Below, piece by piece: positions 12,699-24,369 of a stretch of 32,569 nucleotides of DNA. The stretch lies in contig NAOQ01000229.1 of the NCBI GenBank assembly GCA_002751075.1, forward strand, positions 1 to 32,569. The letters are read 5' to 3'. This stretch comes from Ichthyophonus hoferi. Its lineage: Eukaryota > Opisthokonta > Ichthyosporea > Ichthyophonida > Ichthyophonidae. A program made the translations under genes and the position numbers. Every line of letters starts with the position of its first letter. The stretch's first letter is position 1. Below the pieces are notes generated by a model that made no database searches, was not told the DNA's origin, and saw nothing but the letters and a program-made list of their open reading frames with translations.

Positions 12699-15157
12699 TT
12701 ATGATGACATTTGGGATTCATGTGGCCGCACTACAATGACGGGACACTCGCAGTGATGCAAACAGTAGTCAGAAACACTTCCAAGGAGCATCCTGTATAT
12801 TGCAGAGTCATGATTAGTGGGTTACTTGTATTCCTGGCAGTAGTATACCATCTAGATAAGCCAACATTCACTGTACCCTTCAAGCTCATACAAACATGAA
12901 AAAATTCAAGTATAAAATACTATATCTATATGTAATCACACAGTTGCTTCTTTCAGTATTTGGATATTAAGGCTACGTCATCCCTGTTGGCTGGGGAATA
13001 ACACAATTTCATACTTTTAGTATTCATAAGAATCCAATGTACCTTACAGGTAGTGCACAACAAAGTAATGCGTTGTAATGAGAGTGTGATCATGATATCA
13101 AATATTCAATAATACTATCTAGGGCCACAGTCCCATATACATTAATTACAAACACTTAGGTTGACCTGGTATTTATCTCTTAGTATAATAGAAATAAAAG
13201 GCAAATCACCGCCTATATAAAAAAGGACGACAGTATTTCCATATGATATAGAACCAGAGACATTTGAAAATCATAGTCCTATGTATCTACCACTACTGAG
13301 ATAAATAAGCCAATAGTATTACCACCATCAAAACATGCTATACTCAATTATCTCATGTAGCCTATACAATATACCCCAACCCTTGACTATCCCACCTATA
13401 GATCCTATTCATTAACTCATTCATGTACATCATCTTAAAATTTATAGCCCAAAGCCAAGAGAGCAAGTGGAGGGTAAAAGTGGGAAAGGAACAATAATAA
13501 TTTATGTGTGTATGGAGAGAGAAAGGGTACCTTTGCAGACCACCCAGACCACGACTGCCAATAATCAAACAGTTGGCATGTAGTTGCTGACAATAGACAG
13601 GAATAAACCCCCGTGCATCACCACTCTCTACTACCACCTGTGTGTCCATCTGCAAGACCATCCATAGCATGCCCGAGACCCTTTTAGCTTATGCGTTCAA
13701 CCTTTTCTACTTTCTTCCTCTTACCATGAAAACAATTTATCATATAACCCACTTGTAGTCTACAATTACGGTACGTTCTTGTAGATTTACATAAAATCAC
13801 GTTGCAAACAAAGAACATAGAGGAGGGTAAGCCACAAGCAGAAGCGAAACATGGTAGTCCGAATATGTCAATGCTTAGGATTGTACCACTTAATCACATG
13901 CAAGCCGTATAAGTGGAGTTAGAGTATCAGGGGAACTTTGGTAATATTGTCGATATAAGTTATATATACTTGTACGGGTATATATGTAGTTGGAGGGGTG
14001 GGAAGTCGATGAGGTCACCAGGACAGCAAGGACGCACACGGCCAATAAGAACCAATAATTACTAAATATTATCCAATCAGCATAAAGAATGCAATAGGTT
14101 AGTGGACTCACCCCAAGGTCTTGGCATTTTAGTTTCATATTCTCTAACAGATCCACAGTCTTTTCCAAATCCTGACAAGATCGTGGTCAGCATACTCCTC
14201 CCTCCAACATAGTGTAATTTTCACAGCTTATTTACAACTGATAACATATTAAGCAAAGAGAATGGAGGCTGGATAGTAATATACGAGAAGAAAAGGGGGT
14301 ACATTTCCATTAATATAAAAGAACAAAAAAAGTAGCATAGGTGCCAACCAACAAAGACATGGGGTACATAGGAAAGGAGAAACAATGAAAATAAATAATA
14401 TCCAGAAAGGCAAGAAGCACCAACACAAGTTTCCTTCAATTTTCATACCTCAATCAAACTATACCCCCTGCAGAATCCTATCTATTTTTAACCAGATTAT
14501 ATATAGCGAGAACCATCTGCAGTACATACCCTTATATTAAATACACAACAGTTAGTGAGCCTGCCCACCCCAAAAAACAACCCTTATATTGCAGCGCTAG
14601 TGCAACAATACTGGTTGAAACTTTGCATACCTGCTGTACAGAAACATCCTTGCAATCGATCGCAGCTACCCGCCCTGCATTTGGAGAAAATGCAAAGTCA
14701 ATAGTAGTAAAGATCATATTGCCTCCTGTCTTGTCATTTCTGTTTACTTATCCGTAAGGATCATCATTAGATAGTAATTAACGGGTTTAAACTCATCAAT
14801 TAAACTCCTACTATGGCCTTTACTTAGTTTAGCAGTGAATAAACAAAGAAAAAATACAAATTTCAGTAGGAAAAATCACTATAATTGAACGCTTCCATTC
14901 CTAATAATCAAAGCAGTCAAACCATGGAATCAAAAATACTTGAGTGGCACCCTGAGCCTTTTAGACAGCACACTTCAAGGGAAGGGGATAATAGAAGTAC
15001 ACTTACCATCTGCATCTTCCTCAAGCTCTATGAAATGTGGGAAGACATGGAGTAGTACTATTGTGTCACTGGCACGGAGAAAGTTGCCCAGTGCCCAGTC
15101 CAGTGCCTCATGGCTGCAATCTGAACCATCCACTGCTAATACTATCGTCCGACTCAT
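12699..15157 (-). CDS. Universal stress protein (UspA family), 5 exons
   Basis: Exons on the minus strand are 15157-15007, 14674-14631, 14171-14112, 13649-13531 and 12792-12699; every intron is GT-AG and phases agree, giving 155 residues, normal for a single-domain Usp. The N terminus SRTIVLAVDGSDCSHEALDW is the family's first strand with the nucleotide-contacting Asp. Exon 4 gives VESGDARGFIP and GSRGLGGLQR, and exon 5 gives MLLGSVSDYCLHHCECPVIV. Together exons 4 and 5 supply the G-x2-G-x9-G-S ATP-binding signature across a splice junction. Such proteins are ATP-binding dimers linked to stress tolerance; the target is unknown here. The Kozak context is ordinary and the ATG at 15157 is the only one fitting the fold. 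It is divergent from MDM34, with the repeat block beginning just beyond its stop. Confidence 0.93.
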
Positions 15158-17424
15158 GCTTATTAATGCTTATTGATATTTTGAAAAATACAAACGCTGC
15201 CCTAAGATACCCTTACATAAACATCGGTACAATGATACATATATTCCGTCTAATTGCATCTTGGCCTACTTTTTTTCAATTAGATACCTTAATTAGAGTG
15301 TAAAATATCCGCCATGAGCCATTTTTATTTTTGCAAAAACATTCGTGAGATTTTAACAACCATTACAACAAAAACAATAAAGTGCACGTATAGGATTGCC
15401 CTAACAACTATAAAAATTCATCGATTTCAATGAAATGCCTCCCCTGATTCTGGCGGCTTCTCAGATTCTCCTCCTTAAGATATTATGCAATAGAAAATCG
15501 TCTATCCTTCTGCATTAGAATATACTTTTAACTGGGTGTATTTTTCACCACATAATATTGAAGGATTCTTTGCTCTAAACTAGCTACCAATCGCAGTGCT
15601 TAATTATTAACAATAAATTAACCATAGAGGCCAATCCTTAATAGTTTATTATCATTACATTAATAATAGCACATTGGTTCAAAACATTAGTCACAGTTCA
15701 GGGTGAAATGTACACATTGCCAGACTTTTTCACAGAAGACATAGGCTGCAATCCAATCCCGAAACGCAAAGTTGTTATAAAAGCATGCTTCCCATTAGCC
15801 CTAGTCTTGATGTTTATTTTATGAAAAACTACTGCAAATTCGTTATCTATCATGCATTGTAGTGTACGTATTACATGTCTGCGATTTTATGTATCAATAC
15901 ATTTATATCGTTAGGTGATACCATGGGAGATTGTACATTCACTGGTGACAGTAAGTATTAGTCTTAGTCAATATTGGTTATGTCATATACTACTGATCAA
16001 ATACCCACATAGAGCGCATGGTAAGTGCCTCTATAAAATGTAATTTGCGTATACGTTACAGCTTGTTACAGGTAGTTGAGCAATGTGTACAAAAAGTTCA
16101 TGTAGAAGAAATCCCTAATTAGGTTCATGATCCTTCTTTTTTCGTGACAGTTCGAGCACTTGTGCAGGGGATTGATTACTGATATGTTTTTATTTCATAA
16201 TTACACTTGTTTGGAACTATTATCTATTATAACTTCGTGTGTCTTGAATATTCTACTCATAAAGATAATTAGTAATAATCATACTAGTTAATATAATTTA
16301 AATAATTCTATTGAAATTGAAAGATCTTGTAAGTCTACCCTTGTAAGATACACTAAAAAACGCTGAAGAATGAAGGTTGCCACTTTCACGGTTGTTAACT
16401 GTACCACGAAAGCATTTTCACGAGAGCATTGCCTCCTTCACTAGGCCAGCAAACATTCCACTCTTACATGGAATTAGGAAACTAGTATAATAACCCGATT
16501 CTAAGAGGATTTTTCAACCACACTTTTAATTAACAGCGTTTTCTTCAAACTCTATAAAGTAAACATATTTTTTTCACGTTTTTCATCACTTGCTTTTAGC
16601 TGCCGCCTATTTAGACTTCGCCTTTGAAAACGATTTTTGGTATGTCTGAAGTGGGGGAAAAAGTAACTACATCCCACTTCATCATTATAAGCTTATCGAT
16701 GTATTGGAAATCTAGAAATCCAAAATAACTTTAATAATGCATGGTTTTACCGAAGTTTCAGTAAGAAAATTTTAAAAATATGCATCAGATGCAGGATCAC
16801 TGGGGTTACCAGTTTTGGATTTAGTTTTATATAGCTTCTGGAATTCTTGGCGAGATGTACATTTTCTGAATATCTATCTATTTACATACGATCCTTTAGG
16901 CAGTTGTGGAGACTAGCCGTGTATTCGCACCAAACCTATTGAGATTATCTGCTTTGGTTCTTAACACTCGACCAGTAATAACTATTCTTGGGGCTCTGTT
17001 CAAGGCTCCCAGGTATGCGAAGTACATTTAACAATTACCAGCTAATAGCTAATGAGAGATAAAAGGGAGTCATTCGATTATCTGGGTTACTTCATTATAT
17101 TTATTGGCATGCAATAGAATGATTGTCTTTTAGCTAAACCATAATTGGAAACCTGACAGTCGCAGCCAGTCACATTTCACCCGAGGATAATTCCGTTAAA
17201 ATGTTATGATGGTGATAATCAATCGGACTATAATTTACCTATTTCATTCTGGCTGATATTCCTTTACGTTAAATATATGACAGCTCTTCTTCCTAAAGTC
17301 TATTTCAGACACTTTTCCATAAACCTGATAGGCTAAGGGATTTCAAGGAAAGATTTATCAGCGGAAGCATTTTATTAATAATACACTCAAGCACCCAAAT
17401 CGTCTCTTTATCTGGCAGTAGAAG
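15158..17424. other. Divergent intergenic region USP / MDM34
   Basis: This 2.27-kb stretch separates the starts of two divergent genes and should hold both promoters. I see no coding exon, tRNA or repeat I can support. It has moderate AT content and is clearly less decayed than the block before 12.6 kb. No clear TATA box lies close to either start codon. Confidence 0.5.
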
Positions 17425-20400
17425 ATGTCTTTCATTTTTCACTGGCCTGAGTTCTCAGACGAGATGTACCAAACGGCTAAGTCGGAATTGACAAACGCTC
17501 TCAACGCTGGGGAACGACATCCGGCTATAGCGGACACTATAGTGGTATCGAGTGTGTACTTTGGATCAACTGTATGTTCCCTCCTGCTTGCCATCCATAC
17601 TTTGCTCACAAAACACAAAGCATAAGGACGCGCCCCATTCATTACACAGCTACAGATGTACCTTTCGCAAACATTCTTCATCTTTCCTATCCAGCATTTT
17701 TTTCTCCCTTATTTCTTATCTGTTCTGACAGTCATACAAGCAAATGCACACACGCATACACACTCGAATATACTCCTAAACTTGAATTTACAACTATGAG
17801 GTTTCCCTACCTTTCTGTTCTCTGGTGAGCCCCTCTACCATTAGTGAGGCGAATACTGTTCTTTGCAAAGGGAGGGATCAATGCATAATATTTGTAAGCA
17901 GTGGTAGTCTTAGACACCAGGAAACCTGATCATTGTTCTTGCAGCCTCCTAAGCTGGATATTGTGGAGATCAGTGAAGTGACGGAAGTGAGGGTTCGTGG
18001 CACCTTTCGCATTCGTTACGATGGAGATGCCTACATAGAGTTGACTACAAAGGTTAGTAGGGTAGAACAACAGAGTTGTAGAGTAGGTTGGAGTCTATGA
18101 AGGAGACTTTTATACTGTAAGAGAGCCTTTGTGGATGGTTGTCTAGACACCATTATATGGGCCAATTACTCACCAAACTGCAATATGAGTTGGGTTTTTG
18201 AGAATACTTTTTCAACGGATGTTAGATAGTATTTGTGACCACAGTGAAATATGAATAGGCCATGAAACTAATAAGTTACGCTACTAAGTGTGAAAATGAA
18301 TGTAAGCGTGCAAATGTACTTATATTTAAAACGTAGATGTTTTGAGCATAGAGGGTAAGTCTTGACACCCTTGAAAAATTGGAAGGAATAGAATATGTGG
18401 ATTAACCCAGTCTACAGGCCCAAGCCAACCCAGTTTGGCCTACTCTTGCCAGAGCCCGGGCTGGCCGTCGGGCGACTATCCTAGCTGCAGCCAAGCCATT
18501 GATTGTACCCATCCATATCCGGATTAGTGCCCTGGAGTTGGATGGGATAGGCGTGTTGGATATGCATGTGCACCGAGGCACCACCCTTACCTTCAAGAAT
18601 GACCCTCTGGTGGCTGTGAAGGTAGGGCCCTAACCATGTCTTTTTCTGTCATTGTTTCTCCACATTATGCCTTCCTATGACCTGGCTCTAACTGACTACT
18701 TTACCTTTATGATTTGCCATTTCTCTCATAGCGTGATTGGTAGTTTGAGCTCTGATCCCTGCCTGGCAGTCTACCTTTTGCATTGAGTATATTTAGTAGG
18801 GAGGGCAGGAGAGCCTGAATATAGTGTTGTTAACCTTTGTGTAAAGAGGTGTGGGTTGCCTAACAACTTCACCCTTTTTGATGTTTCCTATGACGTATTC
18901 CATCTCCTCTTCCCTCTATCTAATAAAAAGAATTATCATTATCTCTATCTTAACACCTCTCTTGATCCTGTTGAATTAGACAATAAAATTACTTTAGTAG
19001 AAAGGACCCAATAGGTCAGGCTGGAGATAAGAAAAAATACAAAACTACACTTGCATACATGATATTGGTCTAAGGGGAACCACAGAATAACATCTTTACT
19101 GCGAATAGATCAATACTTCATTTGACGAGCAGCCAGCCATACAGGAGATGCTACAGAGCACTCTAGAGGAAGAACTGAGGGACCTGTTTAATAAGAGCCT
19201 GCCCCAATTGGTTCATACATTGTCCTTACAGCATCTACATCCTAAGGTGCCCCCCCTGCTCCCCTCTGTGATTGGCTAACTGCTAACACCATACAGGAAT
19301 ATTTTGAGGCAATACAGAGGTAAGTTTACGCACTGGCCTCCTTATGAAGGGCTTAGAGGCTATTGGATAGCGTGGAGGGGTTACATTTAGGTACACAAGG
19401 CCATCTTTTAGTAGGATTGAGGCACAACAAGGCCTACAAAGCAGGCTTTTATTTCTGTTTTATATCTAGTGTAAATGACATTAGAGGATATTGTGAAGGT
19501 CTCCACTTAATTTCTAACTTAACCTATATCCACATTCTTTCTTAATACTATTATAACCAATAGAAACAAAAAGCTTGCACTAACTAGAAGGTCTATTAGA
19601 CCTCTTCTAGCGGGCCTCCCCCATTCCTATACCTCCATATCCAGCGTATCCTTACGCATTTTACCCTCAGCCCAACGCAGGGTCGCCTCAGTGCAAAATG
19701 CAGCGCCAAAACTCTGCTCCCCTCCCAGGAGGATCATCGATAGATGAAGGAGACTTGCTACAATCGGGTGCTGTTGATCAATGTCTACCACCTCCTCCCT
19801 CTATGCCAGGCAATGTAGCCCAAGGTGTGAATCAGGTGCCTTTAATCAATCCTACCACATCCCACTCGCCCGTTATCATGGAGAATAGTGAGGTAAGGCC
19901 CTTCTCCAAAAGAGCATGTGTATACACTTTACATATAGGATTAACAGCGACTGTATAGAGCAGAGAGGGTGATGGTCAACATATAGACGGGGAGGGGCTG
20001 GCCAATGCATACACCCTAGACCGGTTGCTGCACTCTGAGGGAGGGGTAGAGGGGGAGGTGGACATGACTCGTCCTATGACGCCCTTTCAGCTGCTTCCAC
20101 GACTCTTGGTTAGACGGTCCGAGCCTCAGGTAACTTACAGGACATGTTTTGGCCTACTATATATTCAGTCATAAGAAAAGGGTGGGGGTTACAGAGGAAG
20201 AGAGCGGATGTGTTTATGTATTGCGAATATATTAGCGGGTAGATAGATGTGAAATGATATCAAAAAAGATATAATGTGATTGGCTCTATGGTATCATGGT
20301 GTGAATGCACATACATACCACAGGTCTGAAAGTATAAATAAGGCACGAAGCTCAGCGGGTTAGGGTAAGGTAGACTGAAATTTATGACTATGTTCCGACC

Positions 20401-20526
20401 ATGGCTCTACTGAGTGGTCCTATTAGGGACTACCAAGGCAGGCTGAGTGGGAAGGGTGATGCTTTCTTACTTCCTTTCTGTCTACAGGATACTCAGACCT
20501 TGACACGGCGACTCTCCTTGGACTAG
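17425..20526 (+). CDS. MDM34: Mdm34, ERMES complex SMP-domain subunit
   Basis: Exons are 17425-17571, 17945-18052, 18418-18621, 19109-19246, possibly 19297-19319, then 19611-19892, 19959-20129 and 20488-20526 (TAG). The start MSFIFHWPEFSDEMY is the Mdm34 N terminus; it is followed by PPKLDIVEISEVTE, RYDGDAYIELTTK, QANP, LTFKNDPLVAVK and LPQLVHTLSLQ, all hallmarks of the Mdm34 SMP domain (about residues 1-199). Mdm34 sits on the mitochondrial outer membrane side of the ER-mitochondria tether with Mdm10, Mdm12 and Mmm1 and takes part in phospholipid transfer. The tail is rich in Pro/Tyr (PIPIPPYPAYPYAFYPQ), then acidic, and ends RRLSLD. Joining exon 4 directly to 19611 keeps the frame (about 360 residues); the 23-base exon 19297-19319 breaks it. 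An insertion ARARAGRR lies in the SMP domain. Confidence 0.92.
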
Positions 20527-20770
20527 CCTGAAGCCGTTCCATTGAGTATGGGTTCAGGCCCAGTCCCTATAATATCACCAAACTCACTTTTACACTTGGA
20601 TAGATCAGGCCACTCTCTTGCCTGTCCTGTATATTCTTCTTGATGATTCGACCATCACACTATTTGGGGTATTTGTGCAGCGCTTCTATTAGTATTTGCA
20701 TTTCGTTTATACGATATTGAAAAGCTTATCCTCTGCTGTTGTAGCTGTGTGCTCCTATTACCCTTCTTCT

Positions 20771-21006
20771 ATGGATATGACGGATGGTCAACCTTGGCGA
20801 ATTATTGCCGAGGGTGCCCCGTACGCAGCAGGCCGTGATTGGCAGAGGTTGAGTCATTATTGATATATGAGGACCACTACTATGTCTGGCAAAAAATGAC
20901 ATCCTTGATTACAAGGACACTCACAATCCAATGGATACACTCATTCCATTACCTGCGTCCATTTTCTGACCTGAAGAGGGACAGATTGGAGAGGAGGCAG
21001 GAATAA
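20771..21006 (+). CDS. Possible small two-exon gene, unknown
   Basis: Joining 20771-20847 to 20916-21006 across a 68-base GT-AG interval gives a 55-residue frame. It starts MDMTDGQPWRIIAEGAPYAA and ends with a basic, coding-like segment RPFSDLKRDRLERRQE before TAA; an AATAAA string overlaps the stop. I do not recognise it. The frame stays open upstream of the ATG for about 25 codons, so an earlier exon is possible. A different frame over the same bases, about 20640-20840, reads as two hydrophobic stretches (ALLLVFAFRLYDIEKL, SCVLLLPFFYGYDGW) but lacks an ATG. The acceptor (GATTACAAG) has no good pyrimidine tract. It lies 245 bases after the MDM34 stop on the same strand and could also be MDM34 3' untranslated DNA. 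Confidence 0.3.
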
Positions 21007-21855
21007 AGCATCCTTCATGACACCTTATTAGTCTTCCTGTCCTTACCCTCACTAATCCTCTCCAAAGCAGTTTACCCAGTCATACTCATTTGTCTTTACA
21101 CCTTGCTTTATCTTAAGCCCATTTAAATACCCCTCACCCCTCTCTCTTGCTGACTAACTTTAATCACCTACTCGGACATGTATTATTCCTAGCCAAAAAA
21201 CAAAAACTTACTGCAAGCAATCATAGGCACTGTTGCCTTGAAACACGATGCAGGGAATCTATATCATACCTACTCTTTTCTTTAAAAAATATACGGAAAC
21301 ACACTGGATACTACATTCATGCTTATCAGCCTTCATTCATCTTACACACATGCCCTTCCTGTAGGTCCTCTAACCACCCAATCATTCTTTATTGAAATTT
21401 GTTTACTCCCCGTAATTACTAGTATACCAAATTGATCGTTTACCCCAATGATTATATTCTGAAATAGGTTATAATTAAGGCCGAAGACTGCAAGGAAACA
21501 TGGCTATGCATGCGGCAAATTGGCTTTGGTTTGTCAGATTACAAGGACTAGGTGGTCAATCTCCCTTGAGAAAGAGGCTGGACGTAAAAAAGATGAATAG
21601 TTAAACAAAGAAGAAAACCTAAATATGAAAGGGTGCCGCTAGGAAAGATAAAGAAACACATGAAGGAAGTGGGGAGTATATATATAGAGAAGTATATATG
21701 TACATTATGCTTTGTGTCGTATACATGCTTAGGTAGGTTCAATCTAGCAGTAGGAGGCTCAGCCTACTATTAAGGACCATTCTTTTATACATTGACACGC
21801 CATACAATATAATAAATGGGCCAGTCCGTAAGTGAGCATAATCCAACCGAGCACC

Positions 21856-21936
21856 ATGTATACCAATATCCTAGCCTAATACAATGTATACTAGTATCCC
21901 AACTAACACAAGCATGTTAATATCCTATCCTAATAG
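21856..21936. repeat. Imperfect 29-base tandem repeat, 3 units
   Basis: Units begin at 21856, 21884 and 21914 with ATGTATACCAATATCCTAGC, ATGTATACTAGTATCCCAAC and ATGTTAATATCCTATCCTAA. The spacing is 28 then 30 bases. The second and third units have drifted from the first. Confidence 0.5.
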
Positions 21937-22687
21937 ATTTTATGGAAGTAATCGGACGGGCCGGTGTCAACCTTAAATTGAGATCGATTTTTGATCTATT
22001 TAAGTCTACAACTCAACCAATGGCAATCGACATACAACGCATTTCACATTCCATTTGGGATCAATCACAAAATTATGTGATCTCATGCCCAATATAGACA
22101 TAGCATGCCAACATTCTTTATTGATTGCACGATCTGGTGAGCCAGAATAACAGACGGGCGAGGCCTGTTAGCTTGGCTATCGCGGGTGTATTTATTTTCT
22201 GGCCTTTTGGTACAAACTAATAACTTCTATTAGAAAACCGAGCAGGGTTTGGTTCTTTTAGTATGGTTATATATTAACACGTATTACAGAGTGGAAGTGA
22301 TACTACAAAAAATCCCTTAAACGTAGGTAGTTTTGGTTTTCCCTGTCCATTTGCTATGTTCGTGAATCAATAATTTGTTGGCTTACAGAACTTGCCAAAG
22401 GCAAAGGGCTTTACGTTACTACAACGCTAACATATATCAAGAGAATTATTGTACAAAAGAAACAAAAACTCCTTGAAAATGGGTAGTTAAACCATATTTA
22501 CCTAAGATTTAATATTTCTGATTTTTGAAAAAGAGGAAAACAAAACAATAATGCATTTGAGATGCAATATATTACAATGGCGTAGGACTTTGCTTCAAGT
22601 TGAAATTCATAGCAGTATATATATACATATAAGTATGATCTCAAATACAAATGAAAAGATATAAAAATAATAAAAAACAATCATTGG

Positions 22688-22713
22688 ATATATATATATA
22701 TATATATATATAT
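22688..22713. repeat. TA dinucleotide microsatellite
   Basis: An uninterrupted run of 13 AT dinucleotides. It lies about 400 bases before the uL15m start codon. Confidence 0.95.
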
Positions 22714-23063
22714 GCAACGGATGAAAGGTGCAGATATTTCTATAGCCACGCTTAATCTTTCTTTACTTCTGTGACATTATATTAATCTATTTACCTATGT
22801 ATTACATTGGCGGGTGGCGATGGGTAGATGAGATTATATGTTTTACATCTGCCTATGGATGTCTATATATGTAGGTATGGCTAAGTGATAGAACTTATAT
22901 ATACATGTATAGATCAAGTAACAAGTGCTTGTGTGGCATGCACACCCAGCGTCCGTTTCATCAACTAATATGTCAAACAATGTATACATAACATGGAGTG
23001 GAATATTGAATAAAACGTATACCAAAAAAATATGTTTGGTGCAAATAGTATATTCAGATGCGG

Positions 23064-23073
23064 TTATATATAT
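23064..23073 (+). promoter_or_regulatory. Possible TATA-like element of uL15m gene
   Basis: A TTATATATAT string about 46-55 bases before the uL15m start codon. A functional TATA box would leave a very short 5' leader, so this is only a candidate; AT runs are common in this DNA. Confidence 0.25.
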
Positions 23074-23118
23074 AGCGGTAACCTTGGGTATCCTAGGGGA
23101 CAGATACTGGGACTAGAC

Positions 23119-23838
23119 ATGTCTTATAAACTACTACCTTCCTTGGACAGCCTAGCACGCCTTCCCCGGGTGCGTACACATTTTCTGCGAAACCGACCAG
23201 GCTCAAGGCAAGAGAAAACTATATTAGGTCGAGGACAATCCTCAGGCCACGGAAAGACCTGTGGACGTGGACACAAGGGCCAAGGTAAGTATGGAACAAA
23301 AGAGCGTCCAGGATATGCAGGGGGAAACAGTCCTTTTTTTATGCAATTTCCGTCGTTTGACAACCCTCGACACAAAAGCAAAGACGACCACGAGACAGTA
23401 CAATTAGGTGAGATACAATTATGGATAGACCAGGGCCGTTTAGACCCCAACCAGTTGATTACAGAAAAAGAATTGTGTAAATCGGGCTTAGCTAATATCA
23501 ATATGAGGACTGGGGTCAAGCTGGTGCGTGGGGCCAGTCGTTTTGGTACTGCCTTAAACCTGGAGGTGGCCTGTGCCACCACAGCTGCTATCCATGCCAT
23601 TGAGAACGCAGGGGGTAGCGTGAAGTGTGTCTATAGAGATCATCTTAACCTTCGTTATCTTCTGAAACCAGAGAAGTTTGTTAGGCCACCTCACTCATGC
23701 TCACCTCCCACATTGAAAATTCTAGAATGGTACAGCGACCCAGCACATAGAGGCTATTTGTCAAACACAGCCACAGGTAAAAGTGCTAATGATCTGGTAT
23801 TGGAGGAAAGCCGGAAGGCTGAGTGTACTCCCACCTAG
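23119..23838 (+). CDS. MRPL15: Mitochondrial ribosomal protein uL15m
   Basis: An intronless frame of 239 residues from the ATG at 23119 to TAG. Residues near 33-60 carry the uL15 signature GRGQSSGHGKTCGRGHKGQG, followed by YAGGNSPFFMQFP, the loop that threads into the large-subunit core, and an EIQLWIDQGRLDP segment as in the L15 family. The C-terminal half (GVKLVRGASRF, ATTAAIHAIENAGGSV) forms the L15 globular fold and is followed by a tail with HLNLRYLLKPEKF, seen in mitochondrial rather than bacterial L15. The protein belongs to the mitoribosome large subunit; the yeast name is MRPL10. An in-frame ATG lies 29 codons upstream (23032), but its extension looks random; the first residues MSYKLLPSLDSLARLPRVR resemble a short mitochondrial targeting sequence. 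Confidence 0.93.
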   Translation: MSYKLLPSLDSLARLPRVRTHFLRNRPGSRQEKTILGRGQSSGHGKTCGRGHKGQGKYGTKERPGYAGGNSPFFMQFPSFDNPRHKSKDDHETVQLGEIQLWIDQGRLDPNQLITEKELCKSGLANINMRTGVKLVRGASRFGTALNLEVACATTAAIHAIENAGGSVKCVYRDHLNLRYLLKPEKFVRPPHSCSPPTLKILEWYSDPAHRGYLSNTATGKSANDLVLEESRKAECTPT

Positions 23839-23869
23839 CAACATTTTATTTGTCGACCTACATAGTAAT

Positions 23870-23875
23870 AATAAA
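23870..23875 (+). terminator. Candidate poly(A) signal of uL15m
   Basis: An AATAAA hexamer starts 32 bases after the uL15m stop codon, a usual distance for a polyadenylation signal. The call rests on motif and position only. Confidence 0.4.
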
Positions 23876-24369
23876 GTATGGTTTGTTTTAGGCGACGGCC
23901 TATCAAAGCTCCTTCATCATAGCACACATTTCTTTATATTGAGCAGCTACACTCGGCATTGCCAATGGTATACATGGTTGTAGTCCTGCCCGCTAATAAT
24001 AACATATCATATATACCATTACATTATTACATTATCATGATATATCATGCCTAACCCGGGCCCTTTCAATACTGGTTTCTTGAAATTCTTTGTTTGTTGG
24101 TTTTATTGTGAACGAATCAGAGTTAGCTAATGGCCACATATTACATTACAATAAAACCCATGGGCTGTAATGAGTGGCTGATTGCATATATCGGGTGGGT
24201 GGCCTACCTGATAGAATGCAATTACATAATAAAAAATAAAATATGTAGCTTTAACGAGTTCATAATTAATACTAATATGGCATTATACCCTAAATTGTAC
24301 AAAGTTGCTTTTTCAGAGAAAAAGGCCACCAGAGAGTACAAAGGGACTAAGAGGGGGAGCATGTTTTGC

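Larger units (their letters stand above)
21007..23063. other. Intergenic region MDM34 / uL15m
   Basis: I find no gene I can support in these 2.06 kb. A 34-codon plus-strand frame at 21500-21604 starts in a good context (GAAACATGG; MAMHAANWLWFVRLQGLG) but matches nothing I know and has no clear partner exon. The stretch also holds three imperfect copies of a roughly 29-base unit (21856-21936) and a TA microsatellite (22688-22713). Confidence 0.45.

Noticed and set aside
14221-14446. Hydrophobic minus-strand frames that look like a membrane protein
   Set aside because: They lie inside intron 2 of the universal stress protein gene; the hydrophobic look comes from a pyrimidine-rich intron, and no family fits.
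18402-18596. Minus-strand frame rich in Arg/Ala
   Set aside because: It is the shadow of MDM34 exon 3, whose plus-strand reading matches the SMP domain.
23032-23118. Upstream in-frame ATG of uL15m
   Set aside because: The 29 added residues run over a TATATA string and do not resemble a uL15m N terminus; the ATG at 23119 gives a more typical start.
23124-23600. 158-codon minus-strand frame
   Set aside because: It is the antisense shadow of the uL15m coding region; the plus strand has a clear family signature.
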